NCBI GenBank assembly: GCA_045114175.1
Contig: JBGUJZ010000012.1
Span: 1 to 45,516, forward strand
Direction: 5' to 3'
Length of the DNA: 45,516 nucleotides
Origin: Cacconaster sp045114175
GTDB lineage: Bacteria; Bacteroidota; Bacteroidia; Bacteroidales; UBA932
This document shows, one piece after another, positions 39,690-45,516 of this stretch. Every line of letters begins with the position of its first letter. Position 1 is the stretch's first letter. Made by a program: the position numbers and the translations under genes. The notes under the pieces were generated by a model. The model was given only the letters and a program-made list of their open reading frames with translations, did no database searches and had not been told where the DNA came from.

Positions 39690-40748
39690 ATGAAAAGACT
39701 CATCGGTTCCGCACTCCTGATGCTCGCAGGCCTCTTCTGCGCCACCGCCCAAAATACCGTCACTTATTCCCTTCCGCAAACCTCGGTTCACCTGAAGGTT
39801 ACCGCGGAAAAGGAAGCGTTCGTGGCCGGCCCGTATGCCCGCTTTGCCCAGAAGTATCTGGGAGCTGCAGCCCGCACGGCCGACGCCACCACCTATCGTC
39901 TCAAATCGGTTGATCTGACCCCCTGCACGGAGGCCAATCCTTCTGAGAGCCACACGATTGACCTGAGCCGGACGGAAGAGGGCCTTGCCGGATTCCTCGC
40001 CTTCAGCGCACAGGGACTCGTCTCCGTAGGTGGCGGGAATGCCGCTCCGGGTGCCACCTGGCGCTTCCCTGCCCCGGCACCGGAAGGCGCTTTCAACGCC
40101 AAGGACCAGGGTGAAAACCTCACCAACGCCACGGCAACCCTCTACAAGAGCGTAGTGGACGGCTCCTCCTTCAGCCGCGTAGCGGTACAGCAGAGCGAAG
40201 TGGTGGAAAAATCGCTGGAGAGCAAAGCAGCAGAGGCTGCCCAGCGCATCTTTGACCTCCGCAAAGCGCGCGTGCAGATCATCACGGGCGATACCGACGC
40301 CACCTACAGCGGTGAAGCCATGGGTGCCGCCATCGCGGAGATCACCCGCATTGAGCAGGAGTACCTCAGCCTCTTCTATGGCCTGAGCGAGACCTCCGAG
40401 CAGACCATGCACTTTGACGTGGTGCCCGAGGCAGCGCGCGAAACCCAGATGTATATCGCTTTCCGCCTCTCCGACACCGAAGGTCTGCTGCCGAGCAGCG
40501 ATATCGCCGGCCGCCCCTTCGTCCTGGAGTTCACCGTGGAGAGCCGCCTGAAAGAGGCTGAGCCCGCAGCCGAGGAGACCGCCGCCAAGAAGAAGGCCGC
40601 TCCGGAACCGGAACTGGTGCACTACCGCGTGCCCGCCACCACCCTCGTGCGGCTGCTCGATGCCGAGAATCTGCTCCTCCAGAGCCGGATTCCCGTCTAT
40701 CAGCTGGGTACCGACTGCACCTGCCCCCTCCCCCTGAAGAAGAAGTAA
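39690..40748 (+). CDS. DUF4831-family secreted protein
   Basis: A 352-residue protein with signal peptide MKRLIGSALLMLAGLFCATAQ; an ATG at 39678 is an alternative start. Domain features typical of DUF4831 are VTYSLPQTSVHLKVTAEKEA, FVAGPYARFAQKYLGAAARTAD, a repeated LRKARVQIITGDTD region, and a C-terminal part ending VYQLGTDCTCPLPL. The family is widespread in Bacteroidota, and its function is unknown. It lies 23 nt before pepD. Confidence 0.88.
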   Translation: MKRLIGSALLMLAGLFCATAQNTVTYSLPQTSVHLKVTAEKEAFVAGPYARFAQKYLGAAARTADATTYRLKSVDLTPCTEANPSESHTIDLSRTEEGLAGFLAFSAQGLVSVGGGNAAPGATWRFPAPAPEGAFNAKDQGENLTNATATLYKSVVDGSSFSRVAVQQSEVVEKSLESKAAEAAQRIFDLRKARVQIITGDTDATYSGEAMGAAIAEITRIEQEYLSLFYGLSETSEQTMHFDVVPEAARETQMYIAFRLSDTEGLLPSSDIAGRPFVLEFTVESRLKEAEPAAEETAAKKKAAPEPELVHYRVPATTLVRLLDAENLLLQSRIPVYQLGTDCTCPLPLKKK

Positions 40749-40771
40749 ACTACTAATACCTTATAACTATT

Positions 40772-42235
40772 ATGACAATTCACGATCTCAACCCCCAATG
40801 CGTGTGGAAAAACTTCTACGCGCTCACGCAGATACCCCGCCCTTCCAAGCATGAGGAGAAGGCAGTGGCATTCCTGGTCAAGTTCGGTAAGGATCTCGGC
40901 CTCGAGACCATCCGCGATGAAGTCGGCAACGTGATCATCCGCAAGCCCGCTACCAAGGGCATGGAAGACCGCAAAGGCATCATCCTGCAGGCCCATGTGG
41001 ATATGGTTCCGCAGAAGAACAACGACAAGGTGCACGACTTCACCAAGGATCCCATCGAGACCCGCGTGGTCCACAAGGAAGACGGTGACTGGCTCTACGC
41101 CAACGGCACCACCCTGGGCGCCGACGACGGTCTGGGCGTAGCCGCTGCTATGGCTGTGCTGGAGTCCAAAGACCTGGCACACGGCCCCATCGAGGCCCTC
41201 ATCACGGTAGATGAAGAGACCGGCATGACCGGTGCCAACGCACTGAAACCGGGTCTGCTCAAGGGCGATATCCTCATCAACCTCGACTCTGAAACCGAGG
41301 GCGAACTCTATGTGGGTTGCGCCGGCGGCCTGGACTGCAACGCAGTCTTCAACTACAAGGAAGAACCCCTCCCGAAGGGCTACAAGGTCTTCGCTATCAA
41401 CGTAAAAGGCCTGCGCGGCGGACACTCCGGAATGGATATCCACGAAGGTCGCGGCAACGCCAACAAGGTGATGGCCCGCGTGCTGCTCCCGCTCCTGCGC
41501 GACATGGACTGCAAGCTCTGCAGCATCGAAGGCGGTAACCTGCGCAACGCCATCCCGCGTGAGGCAGTCGCTGTCGTAGCCGTTCCGGCCGACACCGTAG
41601 ATGATTTCAAGAAAGTGGTGGAAGAGACCGACGCCGTAGTCCGCAAGGAGATCTGCCTGATCGATCCCAACGTCGCCATCACCTGCGAGCCCGCAAAGGC
41701 TAAGACCGTCATCGCCGGCCGCACCGCGCTCAAGCTCGTCAAGGCTATCTACGCTTGCCCGAATGCAGTGGACCGCATGAGCCTGGCCGTCAAGGATCTC
41801 GTGGAGAGTTCCAACAACCTGGCCATCGTCAAGTCTGAGGCTGGCAAGATCCGCATCCGCTGCCTGATGCGCAGCTCTACCGACAGCATCAAGTACGACC
41901 TGGCAGAGGCTTTCCGCGCCACCTTCGAGCTGGCCGGTGCAAAGGTCTCCTTCGCCGGCGGTTACTCCGGATGGAGCCCGAACATGGAATCCCCCATCCT
42001 CAAAACGATGCGTGCGCAGTACAAGAAGCTTTACGGCGTTGAACCGGCCGTGATGGCTATCCACGCCGGTCTGGAGTGCGGTATCATGGGCGGCATCTAT
42101 CCCAACTGGGATATGATCTCCTGCGGCCCTACGCTGAAATCCCCTCACTCCCCGGATGAGCGCTGCTACATCCCGTCCGTGGAGAAGTGGTGGAACTTCA
42201 TCAAGGCTGTTTTGGCCGATGCTCCCCGCAAATAA
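40772..42235 (+). CDS. pepD: Aminoacyl-histidine dipeptidase (M20C)
   Basis: A 487-residue cytoplasmic zinc dipeptidase (cytosol non-specific dipeptidase, carnosinase-like). Metal ligands are visible in LQAHVDMVPQKN (His, Asp), LGADDGLGVAAAMAVLE (Asp), VDEETGMTGANAL (Glu-Glu), NLDSETEGELYVGCAGG (Asp) and near the end CGPTLKSPHSPDERCYI (His). The length is normal. It would hydrolyse dipeptides imported by the POT transporter nearby. The rpsF promoter begins directly after its stop. Confidence 0.96.
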   Translation: MTIHDLNPQCVWKNFYALTQIPRPSKHEEKAVAFLVKFGKDLGLETIRDEVGNVIIRKPATKGMEDRKGIILQAHVDMVPQKNNDKVHDFTKDPIETRVVHKEDGDWLYANGTTLGADDGLGVAAAMAVLESKDLAHGPIEALITVDEETGMTGANALKPGLLKGDILINLDSETEGELYVGCAGGLDCNAVFNYKEEPLPKGYKVFAINVKGLRGGHSGMDIHEGRGNANKVMARVLLPLLRDMDCKLCSIEGGNLRNAIPREAVAVVAVPADTVDDFKKVVEETDAVVRKEICLIDPNVAITCEPAKAKTVIAGRTALKLVKAIYACPNAVDRMSLAVKDLVESSNNLAIVKSEAGKIRIRCLMRSSTDSIKYDLAEAFRATFELAGAKVSFAGGYSGWSPNMESPILKTMRAQYKKLYGVEPAVMAIHAGLECGIMGGIYPNWDMISCGPTLKSPHSPDERCYIPSVEKWWNFIKAVLADAPRK

Positions 42236-42266
42236 TTTGCAGATTGCCAAATAATCGCTATCTTTG
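42236..42266 (+). promoter_or_regulatory. Promoter of the rpsF-rpsR-rplI operon
   Basis: TTTG (42236-42239), a 19-nt spacer and TATCTTTG (42259-42266) form a textbook Bacteroidota promoter. The -33 box overlaps the pepD stop region. Confidence 0.8.
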
Positions 42267-42267
42267 C

Positions 42268-42293
42268 AGCCCTTTCGGGAAACCGGAAGGGCT
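42268..42293 (+). promoter_or_regulatory. Leader hairpin of the S6-S18-L9 operon with GNRA loop
   Basis: AGCCCTTTCGG (42268-42278), loop GAAA and CCGGAAGGGCT (42283-42293) form an 11-bp stem with one T-G pair and a GNRA tetraloop. It begins at about the predicted start of transcription. Its 3' arm starts with CCG, the trinucleotide important in known S6:S18-binding leaders, but here it is base-paired, so identity with that motif is uncertain. Confidence 0.5.
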
Positions 42294-42324
42294 TTATTTA
42301 GTTTTTATTTTATTATAAACCATT

Positions 42325-42696
42325 ATGTTAAAACAGTACGAAACCGTTTTCATTGCAACTCCCGTTTTGTCTGATGCCCAGATGAAGGAAGCGGTTGCCA
42401 AGTACGCTTCTCTGATCACCGACAACGGTGGCGAGATCGTGCACCAGGAGGATTGGGGCCTGAAGAAGCTGGCTTATCCGATCCAGAAGAAAACCACTGG
42501 ATTCTATCACCTGATCGAATTCAAGGCTAATCCGGATTTTATCAACACCCTCGAAATCCAGTACAAGCGTGATGAGCGCATCATCCGTTTCCAGACCGTA
42601 GCGATGGACAAGCACGCCATTGCATACGCTGAGCGTCGCCGTGCTAAGATGAATGAACCTAAGGTCGCTGCCGAAGCAGCTCCCGTTAACGAATAA
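42325..42696 (+). CDS. rpsF: 30S ribosomal protein S6
   Basis: A 123-residue protein. It starts MLKQYETVFIATPVLSDAQM and includes VHQEDWGLKKLAYPIQKKTTGFYHLIEF and YKRDERIIRFQTVAMDKHA, the S6 core. A short Ala/Pro/Glu tail follows. It heads the conserved rpsF-rpsR-rplI operon, 13 nt before rpsR, and S6 pairs with S18 on the 30S platform. Confidence 0.98.
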   Translation: MLKQYETVFIATPVLSDAQMKEAVAKYASLITDNGGEIVHQEDWGLKKLAYPIQKKTTGFYHLIEFKANPDFINTLEIQYKRDERIIRFQTVAMDKHAIAYAERRRAKMNEPKVAAEAAPVNE

Positions 42697-42709
42697 GGAG
42701 ATTTAGACT

Positions 42710-42973
42710 ATGGCACAGGATGATATCCGTTTCCTCAATCCGCCGACCGTGGATGTTAAGAGAAAGAAATACTGCCGCTTCAAGAAAGCAGGCATCAAAT
42801 ATGTGGACTACAAGGACGCTGAGTTCCTCAAGAAGTTCCTCAACGAGCAGGGTAAGATTCTTCCCCGCCGTATCACCGGTACTTCCCTGAAGTTCCAGCG
42901 CAAAGTCGCTCAGGCTGTAAAGCGTGCGCGCCACCTTGCTCTTCTGCCTTACGTTACCGATCTTTTGAAATAA
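42710..42973 (+). CDS. rpsR: 30S ribosomal protein S18
   Basis: An 87-residue basic protein. It has KKYCRFKKAGIKYVDYKDAEFLKKFL and GKILPRRITGTSLKFQRKVAQAVKRARHLALLPYV, the standard S18 pattern, and an N-terminal extension. It is followed by rplI after 12 nt, with GGAG before the rplI start (a rare SD-like site here). It binds S6 in the 30S subunit. Confidence 0.98.
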   Translation: MAQDDIRFLNPPTVDVKRKKYCRFKKAGIKYVDYKDAEFLKKFLNEQGKILPRRITGTSLKFQRKVAQAVKRARHLALLPYVTDLLK

Positions 42974-42985
42974 GGAGGACGAATT

Positions 42986-43444
42986 ATGGAAGTTATTCTC
43001 AAACAAGATGTCCGTAACCTCGGTTACAAAGACGATATCGTAACGGTTAAGAACGGTTACGGCGCAAACTATCTGATTCCGCAGGGCTACGCTATCATGG
43101 CAACCCCCACCGCGAAGAAGATCCACGCTGAAAACATGCGCCAGCGCGCTCAGAAAGAGCAGAAGCTCGTTGACGACGCAAAGGCACTCGCTGCTAAACT
43201 GGAAGGCGCAGCTGTCAAGGTTGCTGCCAAGGTTAGCTCCAATGGCAAAGTCTTCGGTTCCATCAGCAACATTCAGGTGGCCGAGGCTCTCGCTGCTCAG
43301 GGCATCGAGATCGACCGCAAGAACATCACCCTCGTAGGTGCCGACACCATCAAGGAACTCGGCAACTACACCGCAGAGGTGAAGTGCTACCGCGACATCA
43401 AGGCTACGGTCAACGTAGAGGTTGTCGCTGCTGAAGAAGAATAG
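42986..43444 (+). CDS. rplI: 50S ribosomal protein L9
   Basis: A 152-residue protein. The N-terminal rRNA-binding domain begins MEVILKQDVRNLGYKDDIVTVKNGYGANYLIPQGYA. A long connecting helix (about residues 45-75) leads to the C-terminal domain with VAAKVSSNGKVFGSISNIQVAEAL and a Glu-rich end. It is the last gene of the operon and is followed by an intrinsic terminator. Confidence 0.98.
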   Translation: MEVILKQDVRNLGYKDDIVTVKNGYGANYLIPQGYAIMATPTAKKIHAENMRQRAQKEQKLVDDAKALAAKLEGAAVKVAAKVSSNGKVFGSISNIQVAEALAAQGIEIDRKNITLVGADTIKELGNYTAEVKCYRDIKATVNVEVVAAEEE

Positions 43445-43462
43445 TCTGAAGCGATCCCCACA

Positions 43463-43494
43463 ACGGGCCGCCCTGTTTGGGCGGTCCGTTTTTT
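43463..43494 (+). terminator. Intrinsic terminator of the rpsF operon
   Basis: Arms ACGGGCCGCCC (43463-43473) and GGGCGGTCCGT (43479-43489) with loop TGTTT are followed by a run of six T residues. Confidence 0.9.
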
Positions 43495-43499
43495 ATATC

Positions 43500-43507
43500 T
43501 AACTTTG
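43500..43507 (+). promoter_or_regulatory. -7 promoter box for the GT2 gene at 43514
   Basis: TAACTTTG lies 6 nt before the ATG at 43514 and immediately after the terminator of the ribosomal operon. Confidence 0.5.
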
Positions 43508-43513
43508 TAGCAA

Positions 43514-44545
43514 ATGGATGTAGCAGTCGTCATATTGAACTGGAACGGAAAAGCGATGCTGGAGCGGTTTCTCCCCGGCGTCGTGGAGTCCGCCGCCGCC
43601 TTTGGTGGCGGCGAAAGCGGCGATGCCGCTTTCGTTGTCGTGGCCGACAACGGCTCCACCGACGGCTCCCAGGCGTGGATGGAGGAACATTTCCCGCAGG
43701 TCCGGCTGCTGGAATTCGACCGAAATTACGGCTTTACCGGCGGCTACAACCGGGCGTTCCAGGAGATTGAGGCGGACTATTACGTCTTGCTGAACTCGGA
43801 CGTCAATACCCCGAAGGGGTGGATCGATCCCCTCTTTGAATTCATGGAGGAGCATCCGGAAGCCGGCATCTGCCAACCCAAAATCTGCGCGGAGGCCGAC
43901 CACAGCCGCTTTGAGTATGCCGGTGCAGCGGGCGGATTCATAGACCGTTACGGCTATCCTTTCTGCCGTGGCCGGATCCTTTCCAACATTGAGAAGGATG
44001 AGGGCCAGTACGACGAGCCGATGGAGGTTTTCTGGGCCAGCGGCGCCTGCATGATGATCCGTTCGGCGCTCTACCACCACCTGGGCGGCCTGGATGAATC
44101 GTTCTTTGCCCACATGGAGGAGATCGACCTCTGTTGGCGGGCGCGGCTGCTGGAGTATCAGGTCTGGTGCATTCCCGCATCCGTGGTTTACCACGTAGGC
44201 GGCGGCACCCTCCCCAACGACTCCCCGCGGAAACTCTACTTCAACTACCGCAACAATCTGCTGATGCTCCGCAAGAACCTGCCGGATACCATCCACTATC
44301 ACCGCCGCATCCGCACCCGCATCCTGCTGGACGACCTTTCAGCGCTGGTTTACCTACTGACGGGCCGCTGGCGCAGCTTCTCCGCCGTCTGCCGGGCACA
44401 CCGCGACTATCGCCGCATGCGGCGCGACCTGGACGTATCGCCGTTCGAGGAAGGACGCGACTTTGAGGGGCTCTATCCCCTGAGCATCGTCTGGGGCTTC
44501 TTCCGTTCCCGCAAGAAGCTGAAATTCTCCGACTTGGATTTCTAA
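43514..44545 (+). CDS. Family 2 glycosyltransferase, rhamnosyltransferase-like
   Basis: A 343-residue cytoplasmic or membrane-associated GT-A enzyme. It has VAVVILNWNGKAMLERFLPG, VVADNGSTDGSQAWM, YYVLLNSDVNTPKGW (the metal/nucleotide site) and FWASGACMMIRSALYHHLGGLDESFFAHMEEIDLCWRARL, the acceptor-binding block of WbbL-type rhamnosyltransferases. A C-terminal region contains amphipathic, Arg-rich helices. Its sugar and acceptor are unknown. It is convergent with murF, with stops overlapping by 4 bp. Confidence 0.9.
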   Translation: MDVAVVILNWNGKAMLERFLPGVVESAAAFGGGESGDAAFVVVADNGSTDGSQAWMEEHFPQVRLLEFDRNYGFTGGYNRAFQEIEADYYVLLNSDVNTPKGWIDPLFEFMEEHPEAGICQPKICAEADHSRFEYAGAAGGFIDRYGYPFCRGRILSNIEKDEGQYDEPMEVFWASGACMMIRSALYHHLGGLDESFFAHMEEIDLCWRARLLEYQVWCIPASVVYHVGGGTLPNDSPRKLYFNYRNNLLMLRKNLPDTIHYHRRIRTRILLDDLSALVYLLTGRWRSFSAVCRAHRDYRRMRRDLDVSPFEEGRDFEGLYPLSIVWGFFRSRKKLKFSDLDF

Positions 44546-45516
44546 AGAACCTCGGGCAGTTTCTCGAGGTGGATGCCGTGCGATCCTTTGATGAGGATGG
44601 TGCGGCCGCTGAGCGGTTGTGCTTCCAGATAAGTGCGGAGCTCCGCTGAGTTGGGGAAGCACTGGATGCCTTTGGCCTTGGCGCAGCGGACCTTGGCGGC
44701 CGCCTCAGCGAACTCTTTGCCCACCAGGAAGATGGACTTGGAGAGGGTCATGGCCTTGGCGAGCGCCGCCGAATGCTCGGTGGCCGATTCGCCGCCCAGT
44801 TCGAGCATATCGCCCAGAATCAGTGTCTTCTCCGCAAAAGAGGTCTTGGCAAAGTTGTCGAGCGCCACGCCCATGCTGGTGGGGTTGGCGTTGTAGGTAT
44901 CCACGATCAGCGTATTGCGTTCGGTACGGACCATCTGGGAGCGGTCGTTGGCCGGACGGTAAGCCGCAATGGCGGCGATGGCATCGGCCTGCGGCACGCC
45001 GAAGTGCGCACCCACGCAGAGGGCCGCCAGCGCATTGTCTGCATTGTAGGCACCCACCAGGTTGGTTTCAACCTCAACGCCGTCCGGAAGACGGAAGCGC
45101 AGGAAGGGATGCTCGGCCGTCACCTCCAGCACCTCCACGCCCTGCTTCTGCACGCCATACGGCTCGTGCTGCAGGCCGCCGCGGGAGGCAATCATCTCGC
45201 ATAGGTGGGGATTATCGGCATTATAGAAAGCCAGGCCGCCGGTCTGGCGCAGATAATCATAGAGTTCGCCCTTGGTACGTTTGACCCCGTCAAAAGAGCC
45301 GAAGCCCAGGATGTGGGCCTTACCCACATTGGTGATCAGACCGCAGGTGGGCTGGGCAATCTTCACCAGCGTGGCAATCTCGCCCGGAGCGCTCGCGCCC
45401 ATCTCAATCACGGCCGCGCGCGTCTTGGCGTTGATGCCGAAGAGGGTGAGCGGCACACCAATATGGTTGTTCAGGTTGCCCTTGGTATAGACGGTGTCAA
45501 ACTTGCTGGACATCAC
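44542..45516 (-). CDS. murF: UDP-N-acetylmuramoyl-tripeptide--D-Ala-D-Ala ligase, C-terminal part (cut by window edge)
   Basis: The last 324 or so residues of a Mur ligase are visible, running off the right edge; the N-terminal domain and ATP P-loop lie outside. TKGNLNNHIGVPLTL and AVIEMGASAPGEIATLVKIAQPT are MurF-specific central-domain motifs. TNVGKAHILGFGSFDGVKRTKGELYDYL, YNADNALAALCVGAHFGV and VDTYNANPTSMGVALDNFA (C-terminal domain) follow. The protein ends ILIKGSHGIHLEKLPEVL. It adds D-Ala-D-Ala to the peptidoglycan precursor in the cytoplasm. Confidence 0.95.
   Translation of the reverse strand: MMSSKFDTVYTKGNLNNHIGVPLTLFGINAKTRAAVIEMGASAPGEIATLVKIAQPTCGLITNVGKAHILGFGSFDGVKRTKGELYDYLRQTGGLAFYNADNPHLCEMIASRGGLQHEPYGVQKQGVEVLEVTAEHPFLRFRLPDGVEVETNLVGAYNADNALAALCVGAHFGVPQADAIAAIAAYRPANDRSQMVRTERNTLIVDTYNANPTSMGVALDNFAKTSFAEKTLILGDMLELGGESATEHSAALAKAMTLSKSIFLVGKEFAEAAAKVRCAKAKGIQCFPNSAELRTYLEAQPLSGRTILIKGSHGIHLEKLPEVL

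Overview
The window looks like chromosomal DNA from a member of the Bacteroidales or a close relative in the Bacteroidota. The gene families are typical of that phylum: DUF4831, DUF5723, a WbqC-like protein, a histone-H1-like small protein, DPP III with the HECLGH zinc motif, and a FISUMP-type lipoprotein. The promoters also fit. Almost every promoter I could place is the Bacteroidota sigma-ABfr type, with a -7 box TAnnTTTG and sometimes a TTTG around -33, and classical Shine-Dalgarno sequences are rare. The genome is compact: genes overlap by 1-4 bp in operons and by 4-68 bp where they converge. Most of the window is GC-rich. Positions 1-3500, 6320-7170 and 20240-20690 are visibly more AT-rich and look acquired.

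Left part (1-7168), accessory. It holds two adjacent DUF262 genes (the first cut by the window edge), a small outer-membrane-like protein, an intergenic stretch with a candidate small RNA, a BIG2/FISUMP lipoprotein, a Bro-N-Fic fusion, an S41 peptidase resembling nisin-resistance proteins, and a HigB-HigA-type toxin-antitoxin pair with a palindromic operator.

Core block 1 (7101-18108). The minus-strand operon lpxD-lpxC-lpxA-wbqC makes early lipid A; LpxC lacks the FabZ domain usual in this phylum. Divergent from it is rimP-nusA-infB, with a C-terminally truncated RimP and a terminator-like hairpin in the leader. A clostripain-family lipoprotein follows. Then come rubrerythrin, an unrecognised membrane protein and tmk on the minus strand.

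Core block 2 (18151-29779). folP (divergent sequence), an M64 peptidase, an AT-rich orphan, DPP III, an M20 amidohydrolase, the H1-like protein, a second S41 peptidase, a DivIC/FtsB-like protein, a CPBP protease, manA, an S4-domain protein, pth and rplY. The rplY leader contains two competing or pseudoknotted stems.

Core block 3 (29933-45516). A GT2 / LAB_N / ArnT-like trio (probable polyprenyl-phosphate-linked sugar transfer to an envelope glycolipid), holA, an HSDR_N-type nuclease-fold protein, a CCA-adding enzyme, a lipoprotein plus DUF5723 barrel, a POT peptide transporter, DUF4831, pepD, the rpsF-rpsR-rplI operon with its own leader hairpin, a GT2 rhamnosyltransferase-like gene, and the C-terminal part of murF.

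Together the core genes cover envelope biogenesis, translation and peptide breakdown and uptake (C11, M64, M49, M20, S41, PepD and POT), which suggests an amino-acid- or peptide-using host-associated anaerobe. The most unusual observations are the recurrent placement of -7 boxes 4-7 nt before start codons (likely leaderless mRNAs), the truncated RimP, the FabZ-less LpxC, the altered FolP loops, the paired DUF262 locus and the rplY leader.
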